64,000 bases of DNA from an uncultured Pseudomonadales bacterium (GTDB taxonomy: Bacteria; Pseudomonadota; Gammaproteobacteria; Pseudomonadales; Cellvibrionaceae), in assembly GCA_947489425.1 (NCBI GenBank), contig CANLDL010000002.1, positions 930,001 through 994,000 of the forward strand. The letters are read 5' to 3'. The notes under the pieces were generated by a model. It saw only the letters and a list, made by a program, of their open reading frames with translations, searched no databases and had not been told where the DNA came from. Of the stretch, positions 44,107-53,410 are shown in pieces (positions within the stretch are counted from its first letter, which is position 1; each line of letters begins with the position of its first letter). The translations under genes were made by a program, and so were the position numbers.

Positions 44107-46452
44107 ATGAATAAGATGATGGAAACCTTATTTGATTTAACTATTCGCCGCCCATTCTTAGTGATTGCTGCACTGCTTATTGTTGTGCTTGCCGCAGCTT
44201 TCGGTGCAAGTAAGTTAACCTTTAAATCGGATTACCGTGTTTTTTTTGGTAGCGAGAACCCACAGCTTACAGCTTTTGAGCAAATGCAAAAAACCTTCAC
44301 AAAAAATGACGGTGTTGCATTTATTGTGGCACCGAAGGATAGGGTGGTTTTTAAAGAGGACACCTTAGCGGCCATATACGCATTAACAACAGAGTCTTGG
44401 CAAATCCCTTACGCGAGCCGAGTCGACTCAATCACTAATTACCAACACACAGTTGCTGAAGAAGATGATCTGATTGTTGCAGATTTAGTGTTAGAGCCCG
44501 AGTTAATTCCCGAGCTTAATTTAGAGGCTACCAAAAATATTACATTAACCGAGCCTGTCCTGCGCAAAAAACTAATTTCTGAAGATGCATCAGTAACCGT
44601 CGTGAGTGCAACTATTCAGTTACCTGGTGTAGACCCTGTTACTGAATTACCCGAAGTGGTTGGTAAGGTACGCGAAATTCAAGCGCAAATTGTCGAGAAA
44701 TACCCCGAGCTTGATATTCAGCTCTCCGGCATGATTATGATGAATAATGCATTTACAGAATCATCGCTAAACGATAATGCCACACTGGTGCCCATTATGT
44801 TTGGTGTGATCGCACTAGTGATGATCTTATTGTTAAGAACCATCAGTGGCAGTATTGCAACAATGGTTATCGTTGTCTTTTCTATTGCATCTGCAATGGG
44901 TATTGCTGGTTGGATGGGCTTTTTCCTGACGGGGCCTTCTGCCTCTGCACCAACAATTATTGTAACGCTTGCTGTAGCTGATTGTATTCACATTTTAACA
45001 ACGCTACTCTATGAAATGCGCCATGGTATGGAAAAGAAAAAAGCAATTATAGAAAGCCTTCGTGTTAATTTTCAGCCTATTTTGCTTACCAGCGTCACTA
45101 CGGCGATTGGCTTTTTAAGTATGAATTTTTCGGATTCACCGCCGTTTAATGACCTGGGCAATATTGTCGCGATGGGTGTTATGTTGGCGTTCTTATTCTC
45201 TATCACCTTGTTTCCGGCAATGCTTGCGGTACTGCCTCTTAAGGTTGTACCAGAGGCTGAGCGTAAAAGTGATTTTATGGCGACGATTGCCGACTTTGTT
45301 ATCGCAAAACGTAAAATGCTATTTCCTGCATCTATTGTTGTTATTCTTGGTATATCAGCTTTTGTACCACAAAATATTTTGAACGATAATTTCGTTAAAT
45401 ACTTTGATGACTCTGTTCCATTTAGGCAGGCGACAGATTTTATGGAAGAGCGCGTATCGGGTTTGATGACACAAGAAATTCAGGTCGATAGTAAAGAGTC
45501 TGGTGGTATTAATAACCCAGAGTACTTAAATGTATTGGCAGATTTTACCGATTGGATGCGTGAGCAACCAGAGACCGAAAATATTAATGTACTGTCAGAC
45601 ATTATAAAGCGCTTAAATAAAAATATGCATGGAGATGCAGAGGAATATTATAACCTGCCTTCTGAGCGGGATTTAGCTGCGCAATACTTATTATTATATG
45701 AACTGTCGCTACCCTACGGACTTGATCTCAATAATCAAATCGATGTTGATAAAGCCGCCTCTCGTATTATGGTGACGACAAAAAATTTGACGAGCACACA
45801 AAACATTGATTTAGAAAACAGAATTAATCAATGGTTTGTTGACAACGCCCCTAACTATACGGCAACAACAGCAAGCCCAAATCTGATGTTTGCGCATATT
45901 GGTCAACGTAACATTTACTCGATGCTATTAGGTACAACAGCAGCATTAATTTTGATTTCTCTATTGTTGGGTTTTGCGCTTCGCTCGGTAAAATTTGGAT
46001 TTATTAGTTTAATTCCTAATCTTATTCCAGCGGCAATAGGCTTTGGTCTTTGGTTCTTTATTGATGGACAGATAGGCCTTGCGCTATCAGTTGTAACAGG
46101 GATGACTCTAGGTATTGTTGTTGATGATACTGTACATTTTTTGAGTAAGTATTTGCGTGCACGCCGTGTCAAAAATAAAGATACCGTAGAGGCGGTACGC
46201 TATGCATTCGCAAGTGTTGGTCGTGCACTATGGGTGACGACATTGGTTTTAATTGCGGGCTTTATGGTATTGGCTCAGTCAACCTTTAAGCTTAATGCCG
46301 ATATGGGACTGTTAACGGCAATAACAATTGGTGTTGCACTCATTGTAGATTTTGTATTTTTGCCGCCCCTTTTAATGTTGATCGACAAGGATAAAGCAAA
46401 TAAAACCAATGAAGAGCAAGTTGATAGTACCGCTGCACTTAGCTCTAATTAA
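44107..46452 (+). CDS. RND superfamily (MMPL-type) lipid/hydrophobe transporter
   Basis: Inner-membrane RND protein, 781 aa. It has the two-fold repeat of TM1 (FLVIAALLIVVLAAAFGA), a ~190-residue periplasmic domain, TM2-6, then TM7, a second periplasmic domain and TM8-12. Charged residues of the proton relay are visible in AVADCIHIL (TM4) and GIVVDDTVHFL (TM10). This size and layout match the MMPL/HpnN class, which moves lipids, hopanoids or carotenoid-like compounds rather than drugs. It lies 64 bp after tetR; the next gene encodes a periplasmic LolA-like protein. Confidence 0.9.
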   Translation: MNKMMETLFDLTIRRPFLVIAALLIVVLAAAFGASKLTFKSDYRVFFGSENPQLTAFEQMQKTFTKNDGVAFIVAPKDRVVFKEDTLAAIYALTTESWQIPYASRVDSITNYQHTVAEEDDLIVADLVLEPELIPELNLEATKNITLTEPVLRKKLISEDASVTVVSATIQLPGVDPVTELPEVVGKVREIQAQIVEKYPELDIQLSGMIMMNNAFTESSLNDNATLVPIMFGVIALVMILLLRTISGSIATMVIVVFSIASAMGIAGWMGFFLTGPSASAPTIIVTLAVADCIHILTTLLYEMRHGMEKKKAIIESLRVNFQPILLTSVTTAIGFLSMNFSDSPPFNDLGNIVAMGVMLAFLFSITLFPAMLAVLPLKVVPEAERKSDFMATIADFVIAKRKMLFPASIVVILGISAFVPQNILNDNFVKYFDDSVPFRQATDFMEERVSGLMTQEIQVDSKESGGINNPEYLNVLADFTDWMREQPETENINVLSDIIKRLNKNMHGDAEEYYNLPSERDLAAQYLLLYELSLPYGLDLNNQIDVDKAASRIMVTTKNLTSTQNIDLENRINQWFVDNAPNYTATTASPNLMFAHIGQRNIYSMLLGTTAALILISLLLGFALRSVKFGFISLIPNLIPAAIGFGLWFFIDGQIGLALSVVTGMTLGIVVDDTVHFLSKYLRARRVKNKDTVEAVRYAFASVGRALWVTTLVLIAGFMVLAQSTFKLNADMGLLTAITIGVALIVDFVFLPPLLMLIDKDKANKTNEEQVDSTAALSSN

Positions 46453-46493
46453 CTAGTATTGAATAAACAGATTTAATTGAAAGGTAACTGATT

Positions 46494-47306
46494 ATGTTGA
46501 CGAAAAATGTTAAAAAAATAATGATTGCAAGCATTAGCTCGGCAATTGTTCTATTGAGTTTTCAAGCCCAAGCAGAGTTTAGTGATGACCCTATTGAAAA
46601 AGGTCTGCAAATTGCAAAAAAAGTCAAAGAGCGTGACCTTGGTTGGGGTGATAGTGAAACCACCTTAAAGATGATACTGAAAAATGCAGCAGGGCAAACA
46701 AGTACACGTGAGTTGCGCACAAAGACTTTAGAGGTTCAAGGCGATGGCGATAAGGCGCTCAATATTTTTGACCATCCTCGTGATGTTAAAGGTACAGCTT
46801 TTTTAAGTTTCTCCCATCCGATTGGTGCTGATGATCAGTGGTTATATTTGCCAGCACTTAAGCGTGTTAAGCGTATTGCGTCACGCAATAAGTCGGGCCC
46901 CTTTGTTGGGTCAGAGTTTTCTTACGAAGATTTATCTTCATTCGAAGTAGAAAAATATACCTATAAATTTTTACGCGAAGAGCCTTGTAAAGGCGGCACC
47001 TGTTTTGTTGTTGAGCAAAATCCTGTCGATAAATTCTCTGGCTATACTCGTCTGGTTAGCTGGATTGACACTACAGAGTTTCGTAATTGGAAAATAGAGT
47101 TCTACGATCGTAGAAACAGCTTGTTGAAAACATTGACCGTTGAAGACTTTAAGCTCTACCTCGATAAATACTGGCGACCAACGTCAACCAATATGACAAA
47201 TCATCAGTCTAAAAAAACAACGGATCTCGTTTTTGAAGGATACGAATTTAGGACGGGCTTAACCGACAGGGATTTCAATAAAAATACATTAAAACGGGCT
47301 AAGTAA
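46494..47306 (+). CDS. Periplasmic LolA-like outer-membrane lipoprotein-sorting protein
   Basis: 270 aa with a signal peptide ending at SFQAQA-E. The mature part is an open beta-barrel of the LolA-like family (PF17131-type): DKALNIFDHPRDVKGTAFLSFSH, DDQWLYLPALKRVKRI and SGPFVGSEFSYEDLSS are landmarks. Such proteins are regularly encoded beside MMPL/RND transporters and probably carry a lipid or lipoprotein from inner to outer membrane. Both cysteines (EPCKGGTC) are close together and could form a disulfide. Confidence 0.88.
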   Translation: MLTKNVKKIMIASISSAIVLLSFQAQAEFSDDPIEKGLQIAKKVKERDLGWGDSETTLKMILKNAAGQTSTRELRTKTLEVQGDGDKALNIFDHPRDVKGTAFLSFSHPIGADDQWLYLPALKRVKRIASRNKSGPFVGSEFSYEDLSSFEVEKYTYKFLREEPCKGGTCFVVEQNPVDKFSGYTRLVSWIDTTEFRNWKIEFYDRRNSLLKTLTVEDFKLYLDKYWRPTSTNMTNHQSKKTTDLVFEGYEFRTGLTDRDFNKNTLKRAK

Positions 47307-47319
47307 GTAGCAGTTGTCA

Positions 47320-48546
47320 ATGATGAAAACATTATTCATAAAAATGCCGCGACGCAGTTATGCATACTCTCTTTTATTTGCGTTGGGAATTTTTTTTATT
47401 GCTGGCACTGCTAGCGCTGTAGAGATTTCAGGTAGCACACAGTTTGAAGTTACTGCTTATGCCAGAGATGGGCAGTTTGACGGGCAAGATTACCGTAGTA
47501 ATTTTTCGGTGGCGTTAGCACCTGAATTTTTTTGGGATTGGAATAATGGCGACAGTTCTATAGTCTTTACCCCTTTTTATCGTTTTGATGAAAACGATGA
47601 AGAGCGTTCCCATGGAGATATTCGCGAGCTGGATTTTCTTCATGTATTTGGTAATTGGGAATTGCATGTGGGTGTGCGTAAAGTTTTTTGGGGTGTGACA
47701 GAGTTTAATCAACTTGTCGATGTTATTAATCAAACCGATAGCGTTGAGTCTTTCGATGGAGAGGAGAAGCTTGGTCAGCCCTTGATCTCTTTGTCACGTG
47801 TGACCGACTGGGGGATTTTTGATGCATTTATTCTGGCAGGCTTTCGTGAAAGAACCTTTGCCGGAGAAGATGGCCGGCTTCGAGGAGAGTTTATTGTTAA
47901 TGAAAGTAATGCTCGCTTTGAAGATGATAGAGAAGAGAATGCGATAGACTTTGCTCTGCGCTGGAGCCACTCTTTTGGTGTTTTTGATGTGGGTGCTTAC
48001 TGGTTTAGAGGTACAGACAGGGAGCCCATACTTGAGGCCTCGTTTAGTAACGGTTCGTTACAGCTAACGCCTTTTTACGAAGAGATCGATCAAATTGGTA
48101 CAGATATTCAAGCGACCGTTGGCAATTGGCTTTGGAAGTTCGAGGGCCTTTATCAAAAGAGTAATCTTGAAGAGTACTCTGCAACTCAGCTAGGCTTTGA
48201 ATATACTTTTTTTGGCGTCGCTAATAGTGCAACGGATATAGGTGTTTTGCTTGAATACGGTTGGGATGAGCGTGGCGAAGATAGTACTGCGATTTTCCAA
48301 AACGATATTTTTGTCGGTGCGCGTTTAACATTAAATGATAGTGCCGACTCTGCTCTGTTAGTTGGTGGCAGTTACGACGCCGATTCTTCCACGCGTAGTT
48401 TTTTGATCGAAGCGTCGAGGCGAATCAATGACCGCTGGACAATTTCTATTGAAGGTTTGCTTTTTCATGGCGGTGATACTAATGATCCCCTTACAGCATT
48501 AAATGATGATGATCGTATCCAGATAACATTCGAGCGATTCTTTTAA
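47320..48546 (+). CDS. Outer-membrane beta-barrel protein of the RND/LolA-like operon
   Basis: About 408 aa. The signal peptide ends at GTASA-V. The mature protein opens EISGSTQFEVTAYARDGQF and continues as alternating amphipathic strands (LHVFGNWELHVGVRKVFWGV, DFALRWSHSFGVFDVGAYWF), with acidic turns, and ends ITFERFF, a C-terminal phenylalanine as in outer-membrane proteins. I do not assign it to a named porin; DUF1302-like barrels, often found with RND and LolA-like genes, are the closest idea. It starts 13 bp after the LolA-like gene; TTG 47314 or ATG 47323 are alternative starts. Confidence 0.82.
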   Translation: MMKTLFIKMPRRSYAYSLLFALGIFFIAGTASAVEISGSTQFEVTAYARDGQFDGQDYRSNFSVALAPEFFWDWNNGDSSIVFTPFYRFDENDEERSHGDIRELDFLHVFGNWELHVGVRKVFWGVTEFNQLVDVINQTDSVESFDGEEKLGQPLISLSRVTDWGIFDAFILAGFRERTFAGEDGRLRGEFIVNESNARFEDDREENAIDFALRWSHSFGVFDVGAYWFRGTDREPILEASFSNGSLQLTPFYEEIDQIGTDIQATVGNWLWKFEGLYQKSNLEEYSATQLGFEYTFFGVANSATDIGVLLEYGWDERGEDSTAIFQNDIFVGARLTLNDSADSALLVGGSYDADSSTRSFLIEASRRINDRWTISIEGLLFHGGDTNDPLTALNDDDRIQITFERFF

Positions 48547-48564
48547 TTAAAAAATAATAGACAT

Positions 48565-49065
48565 ATGAGCATTATTCAAAAAATACTCTTACGTATCCCT
48601 ACGCCTTTGCGCTATACCGTTATGCTGCAGGGGCTAGGCTTTTTAAAGATACCGCTGATTTTTGCGATCAGGCCTAATATTATTCGCCTAGACGATAAAC
48701 AGTGTGTCTTAAAAATTGCTTTTAGGCGACGTGTAAAAAATCATTTAAATTCCATTTACTTTGGTGCTCTTGCTATTGCTGCTGAATGCGCCGGTGGTAT
48801 TGCGGTAATGAAAGAAATTATGGACAGTGGCGAAAAAGTCTCACTGGTTTTTAGTCACTTTGAGGCAAAATTTTTAAAGCGCGTAGAAGGTGATGCCTAT
48901 TTTACCTGCAATAATATCCCTGAGCTTAAAGAATTTGTCAATAAAGTGGTCGTATCGGGCGAGAGAGAGGAGTTACCCTTTGAGGTTGTCGCAACCTGCC
49001 CAGATAAATTTGGTGATGAACCAGTTGCGTTGTTCTCTGTGACAGTCTCCTTAAAGCGCCACTAG
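48565..49065 (+). CDS. DUF4442 hotdog-fold protein
   Basis: 166 aa. A single hotdog domain of the DUF4442 type: LDDKQCVLKIAFRRRVKNHLNSIYFGALAIAAECAGG is the core helix region with the conserved N-H/N-S motif. Relatives are thought to bind or hydrolyse acyl thioesters, but no reaction is established. It is the last gene of the five-gene block (18 bp after the barrel gene) and is convergent with algR. Confidence 0.85.
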   Translation: MSIIQKILLRIPTPLRYTVMLQGLGFLKIPLIFAIRPNIIRLDDKQCVLKIAFRRRVKNHLNSIYFGALAIAAECAGGIAVMKEIMDSGEKVSLVFSHFEAKFLKRVEGDAYFTCNNIPELKEFVNKVVVSGEREELPFEVVATCPDKFGDEPVALFSVTVSLKRH

Positions 49066-49084
49066 TGTTCTATACATAAATAGA

Positions 49085-49813
49085 CTACAGCATCTTTAAT
49101 AAGCTTTTAATTTTGCTGGCGTAGCGCCGGCTAACGGTTGGCGTGTCATCTATATCTGCAATACGTAAGCTGTAGTGGCCTTGTCGATCTCGGTTTAGGC
49201 CCAAGATATGTTTAATAGATACCAAAGAGTTGCGGTGCACTCGTATAAACTGTTTTGAGAATTCGTTCTCTAGCTCTTTTAGTGTCTCGTCAATTAGCAC
49301 TCGCTCATTAATACCGATGACCATGACATATTTTTGGTCAGCCATAAAATAGCGAATATCTTCCAGCGCGATTAACTCAATGCCTCGATGCCCTTTAGAG
49401 GTGATGTGTTGGCGTTGGCTTGAAGTCTCCTCATCTTTTAAAGAGTCTAGCTGTAGTTTAGTAATGCTTTTTGCTTTTTCTAGTGCATCGTTTAGTTGAT
49501 CTTGTTGTACGGGTTTTAATAAATAGCTACTGGCTGAGGTTTCAAAGGCTTCTAGTGCGTATTGATCATAAGCCGTGGTAAATATAATTGCAGGTGGTGA
49601 GTCGAGCTCAGCAATTTTTTTTGCCGCCTCTAATCCCGTTTCTCCTGGCATCTCTATATCCAATAAAATAATAGCAGGGTCATGAGTAGATACTGCATCT
49701 AGCGCCTCATTGCCGTTTGCTGCCTCAGCAATAACGGTATGGCCACATTCGGTTATCATTTTATGTAGCCGCTTTCTGGCTAATGGTTCGTCATCGACAA
49801 TAACGACATCCAT
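49085..49813 (-). CDS. algR: LytTR-type response regulator AlgR
   Basis: 242 aa. Receiver domain with phospho-acceptor Asp52 (ILLDIEMPG) and KPV switch lysine; the C-terminal LytTR DNA-binding domain (about 140-240) includes IRVHRNSLVSIKHI. In Pseudomonas AlgR controls alginate, twitching and virulence genes. It follows algZ by three bases. In Pseudomonas hemC comes next; here the tetR-RND block does. Confidence 0.92.
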   Translation of the reverse strand: MDVVIVDDEPLARKRLHKMITECGHTVIAEAANGNEALDAVSTHDPAIILLDIEMPGETGLEAAKKIAELDSPPAIIFTTAYDQYALEAFETSASSYLLKPVQQDQLNDALEKAKSITKLQLDSLKDEETSSQRQHITSKGHRGIELIALEDIRYFMADQKYVMVIGINERVLIDETLKELENEFSKQFIRVHRNSLVSIKHILGLNRDRQGHYSLRIADIDDTPTVSRRYASKIKSLLKML

Positions 49814-49816
49814 ATA

Positions 49817-50857
49817 CTATCTCTCTATAAGGCTTTTACTCTTCATTATGGGTAATACAATACTAACCATGAATTCATTGTTAGTATTGTTTGACTCAGC
49901 CTTTAGCTGGGCTTTATCGCCATAGTGTAAATGTAATCTATTTTTAATATTGCTTAGTGCTATTTTATTGCCATTAGTTCTATCTTGGTGGGTAACTTTT
50001 GGTATTGGGTTAGTAATGACTATATGAAGGGTATCATTTTCTTGGCTAATCGATAGCGTCACGGTACCGCCTTCTACCAATTGTTGTATGCCGTGACCAA
50101 TCGCATTTTCGAGTAAAGGCTGTATGGATAAAGAGGGTACAAGAGCTTGTGGCGTGGGAGACTCGATATTCCAATCCATCCTTAAGCGCTCATCTAAGCG
50201 TGTTTTTTCTATATCGATATAGCGCCTACACAGCTTTATTTCATCTACCAAATCAACCAGCCCCGGTTTTTGTAAGCTTGAGCGAAATAGCTCGCTTAAG
50301 TCTTCAATAGCTTTTTCAGCGGCTTTTGCATCAAAACTGATTAAGCTGGCAATGGTATTCATGCTATTGAATAGAAAGTGTGGCCTTATACGTGATTGCA
50401 GCGATTGGATTCTGGCTTCTAATTCGGCTTGCTGTTGATTGCTAAGTTGCTGTTGTAGGTAAAGGTAACGCAATAAAATACCTGCAAATATTGCCGCTAT
50501 CGCCGTTGATCTTGCCCATTGTTCCGTATCACTTGGAATTGCCATGACTATAGGAGCTAGCCACAAAATAGTGGCAGAGATAACTAGGCACAGGCTAAAA
50601 GCTAAGCAGCCACTCAACACTAGTGACAAGCGATTTAGTAGCGGGCGTAATTGGCATAGTATTAAGGCGCAGCTAAGTATGATCCACTGTACTAGCATTG
50701 AGATAATGCCAAGCGATATCCAGGAGAAGCCAGAGGAATAATCGGCAAGCATAATGACGAGTGAGAGCAGCTCACCGATCAGTACTAGGCCTAAAATAGC
50801 CGAGGGAGAACATAGATAAGGTAGTAATGGCAGAGGCTGTTTTTGCTCGTCGTTCAT
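49817..50857 (-). CDS. algZ: Sensor histidine kinase AlgZ/FimS-type
   Basis: 346 aa inner-membrane kinase of the LytS/AlgZ class. Four hydrophobic segments span roughly residues 14-130, without a large periplasmic domain. The His_kinase (PF06580) box is RPHFLFNSMNTIASLI; LLENAIGHGIQQLVEGG is the ATP-binding N box. It is the first gene of algZ-algR, divergent from argH across a 195-bp gap, the Pseudomonas order. Confidence 0.92.
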   Translation of the reverse strand: MNDEQKQPLPLLPYLCSPSAILGLVLIGELLSLVIMLADYSSGFSWISLGIISMLVQWIILSCALILCQLRPLLNRLSLVLSGCLAFSLCLVISATILWLAPIVMAIPSDTEQWARSTAIAAIFAGILLRYLYLQQQLSNQQQAELEARIQSLQSRIRPHFLFNSMNTIASLISFDAKAAEKAIEDLSELFRSSLQKPGLVDLVDEIKLCRRYIDIEKTRLDERLRMDWNIESPTPQALVPSLSIQPLLENAIGHGIQQLVEGGTVTLSISQENDTLHIVITNPIPKVTHQDRTNGNKIALSNIKNRLHLHYGDKAQLKAESNNTNNEFMVSIVLPIMKSKSLIER

Positions 50858-51052
50858 ATATTTTCCGGGCTGCGTATTTTGTTATTGGGCTAGTCATTAT
50901 GCACGCTTGAACCTAAGTTTATCATAGCGTGTACTTTCTAGTAGTTAGTACGATATAGCCTTTACTTCCATATCCGCTATAATGCGCCACACTTTATACT
51001 TATGGCACATGTTCTTACTATTTTTGTAGATGCCTTTAATACTGGATAAGCA

Positions 51053-52486
51053 ATGACTAAAGATCTTTCTAATACTAATGAAGCTAACACTGACAAAACT
51101 GCTACCTCTTCTGCTTGGGGTGGGCGCTTTAGTGAAGCGACAGATGTATTTGTGCAACGTTTCACAGCTTCGGTCGATTTTGACCAGCGCATGTATTTAG
51201 AAGACATCGAAGGTTCTATTGCACATGCGACGATGTTGGCAAAGGCTGGGGTGTTATCTGATGATGAAAAACAGCAAATATATGCAGGTCTTGAAGCGGT
51301 ACGAGATGAGATAGAGCAGGGCACATTTGAGTGGTCAATCGAGCTAGAAGACGTACACATGAATATCGAAAGTGCGCTAACTAAGCGTATTGGCATTACG
51401 GGTAAAAAACTACATACAGGTCGCTCTCGTAATGACCAAGTGGCAACCGATATTCGTTTATATGTCCGCAGCGCGATCGACGATATTGCCAAAGAGCTAA
51501 CGCGACTGCAAGAGGGGTTATTATTGGTTGCTGAGCGCGAGGCTGCGACTATTATGCCGGGCTTTACCCACCTGCAAACCGCGCAGCCGGTAACTTTTGG
51601 TCATCACTTAATGGCATGGTTTGAGATGTTAAGCCGTGACTTTGATCGCTTTATGGATTGCAGGCAACGTCTAAACCAATCGCCTCTTGGTGCTGCTGCA
51701 TTGGCGGGTACTACCTATCCAATCGATCGCGACTATACTGCCGAGCTATTGGGTTTTGAGCGTCCAACTGCTAACTCGCTAGATTCTGTTAGTGATAGAG
51801 ATTTTGCCATTGAGTTTTGTTCAGCAGCTAGCGTGTTATTAATGCATCTTTCGCGTGCCAGCGAAGAGTTAATTTTATGGACCTCTGCTCAGTTTGATTT
51901 TATCGATTTACCTGATCGCTTTTGCACGGGTTCGTCAATTATGCCGCAAAAGAAAAATCCCGATGTGCCAGAGTTAGTACGTGGCAAAACAGGCCGAGTG
52001 TATGGCAATTTAACGAGCTTGCTCACATTAATGAAGTCACAGCCATTGGCTTATAATAAAGACAATCAAGAAGATAAAGAGCCGCTATTTGATACCATTG
52101 ATACTGTGCGCGATTGCTTGCGTGCCTTTGCTGATATGGTACCTGCTATAAAGGCTAAAAAAGAGAGTATGTACCAAGCGGCTAAAAAAGGCTTTTCGAC
52201 GGCAACGGACTTGGCTGACTATCTTGTACGTAGGGGCATTGCCTTTCGTGATTCTCATGAAATTGTCGGTAAATCTGTTGCTTACGGGATTGAGCAAAAT
52301 AAAGATTTGTCGGAGATGACTTTAGAAGAGCTGCAGCAATTCTCCAGTGCGATAGAGCAAGATGTGTTTGATGTACTAACGCTTGAGGGTTCTGTTGGAG
52401 CAAGAAACCACATTGGTGGTACAGCGCCCGAGCAGGTAATGGCTGCTGTTAATAATGCCAAAACTTTATTGGCAGCGCGAAACTAA
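51053..52486 (+). CDS. argH: Argininosuccinate lyase ArgH
   Basis: Last step of arginine synthesis, 477 aa, full length. The N-terminus has [12 protein letters not shown], then [20 protein letters not shown], and the flexible catalytic-serine loop [21 protein letters not shown] 12-bp terminator palindrome directly overlaps its stop codon region. Confidence 0.96.
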   Translation: MTKDLSNTNEANTDKTATSSAWGGRFSEATDVFVQRFTASVDFDQRMYLEDIEGSIAHATMLAKAGVLSDDEKQQIYAGLEAVRDEIEQGTFEWSIELEDVHMNIESALTKRIGITGKKLHTGRSRNDQVATDIRLYVRSAIDDIAKELTRLQEGLLLVAEREAATIMPGFTHLQTAQPVTFGHHLMAWFEMLSRDFDRFMDCRQRLNQSPLGAAALAGTTYPIDRDYTAELLGFERPTANSLDSVSDRDFAIEFCSAASVLLMHLSRASEELILWTSAQFDFIDLPDRFCTGSSIMPQKKNPDVPELVRGKTGRVYGNLTSLLTLMKSQPLAYNKDNQEDKEPLFDTIDTVRDCLRAFADMVPAIKAKKESMYQAAKKGFSTATDLADYLVRRGIAFRDSHEIVGKSVAYGIEQNKDLSEMTLEELQQFSSAIEQDVFDVLTLEGSVGARNHIGGTAPEQVMAAVNNAKTLLAARN

Positions 52487-52512
52487 GTACTGTTAACAGT
52501 ACTTAGTTTTTA
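52483..52512 (+). terminator. Terminator of argH (perfect palindrome)
   Basis: CTAAGTACTGTT (52483-52494) is followed immediately by its perfect reverse complement (52495-52506) and a TTTTTATT run. The stem starts inside the stop codon of argH. It may also serve the convergent 143-aa gene. Confidence 0.85.
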
Positions 52513-52934
52513 TTGTTTAGACTACGAATCTGCCAAAGAGGGATAAGTAAGCAGGCGGTAACCAGTGTATTTAATACAAAAGCGGCACCAACATTGTTAA
52601 GTAACGAATAGCTCGTGTCTCCAATATACCAAACCAATATTGCAGCTACTAAGCCTAACCAGATTTTTTGCGTTGGCTGTTGAGAGTAATTTTGAATTAG
52701 TATAAATAACAACATTCCCCAGCTGGCAACTGTTGGGCCAAAAAGAGAAATAACATAAGCCGCTTGAGAATGCGCCTCACCCGACAGCGCTATGTTGTTA
52801 AACATCGTATCAACAAGAAGTTTTTCAATCATTTCTATTTGTGCCAAAAACGGCAACAAAACACCTAAGACAATATGCGCGATGGCAATAGCTTTGATGA
52901 CTAGAATATATTTTTTAGCTAGTGATGTTTTCAT
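52503..52934 (-). CDS. Small integral membrane protein of unknown function
   Basis: 143 aa, not recognised. Four predicted helices at about 9-30, 60-84, 92-110 and 112-135 (VIKAIAIAHIVLGVLLPFL; YVISLFGPTVASWGMLLFILIQ; IWLGLVAAILVWYIGDTSYSLL; AAFVLNTLVTACLLIPLW). No cysteine or histidine cluster suggests a metal site. It is convergent with argH and divergent from nothing obvious; the 75-aa unknown gene follows on the same strand upstream. Confidence 0.65.
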   Translation of the reverse strand: MKTSLAKKYILVIKAIAIAHIVLGVLLPFLAQIEMIEKLLVDTMFNNIALSGEAHSQAAYVISLFGPTVASWGMLLFILIQNYSQQPTQKIWLGLVAAILVWYIGDTSYSLLNNVGAAFVLNTLVTACLLIPLWQIRSLNNKN

Positions 52935-52969
52935 CTAATACTCAACAGTTGCCGGTAAGAAGAGCTATA

Positions 52970-53197
52970 TTATAAAGCAGCTGAGTACTCGGAGGTAAAT
53001 TTGTGGCGGTTTAGCATGAACTCTTTTGCATGAAGCAGGCCGAGTTGTAAATATTTTTCTCGGTCGTGATGCGCCATTATTGTTGGGGTTTTAATTTTGA
53101 TACTTAAAGGTTCTATCCATGTGCCGGACACAAGCTGAATGCAAAAGTGAGTGTTTGATTCTTCAAATATACAATCGCTGATAAAAATCCATTTCAT
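52970..53197 (-). CDS. Small protein of unknown function (75 aa)
   Basis: 75 residues, not recognised. GGAAAGG lies 8 nt before the ATG, a good ribosome-binding site. The N-terminal half looks like a small beta fold (MKWIFISDCIFEESNTHFCIQLVSGTW), the C-terminal half is a helix with HHDREKYLQLGLLHAKEFML. No signal or membrane segment. Real but of unknown role. Confidence 0.55.
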   Translation of the reverse strand: MKWIFISDCIFEESNTHFCIQLVSGTWIEPLSIKIKTPTIMAHHDREKYLQLGLLHAKEFMLNRHKFTSEYSAAL

Positions 53198-53362
53198 ATT
53201 GATACCTTTCCTAGGTAAGTATTTGCTTAATAATTGTGTCTTTGCTTTATTGGCAAATATGTAGGTAAACGCTGAATATCATGTGCGACATTGGCTATAG
53301 TATATAGTCTTGCTGACTGCCGGCTAGTTATTAAAACATTAAATGCATAAACAATTAGCAAT

Positions 53363-53390
53363 AAAAAAGCCCTATAAATAGGGCTTTTTT
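53363..53390. terminator. Bidirectional terminator
   Basis: 13-bp stem AAAAAAGCCCTAT (53363-53375) / ATAGGGCTTTTTT (53378-53390), AA loop, T-run on both strands. It lies between the HAMP protein gene (ending 53411) and the unknown 75-aa gene. Confidence 0.93.
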
Positions 53391-53410
53391 ATCAATAATA
53401 GTAAATTCAA

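Noticed and set aside
53198..53362. Search for RNA genes or further operators in the gap before the bidirectional terminator
   Set aside because: AT-rich with no inverted repeats apart from the terminator and no coding frame with a ribosome-binding site.
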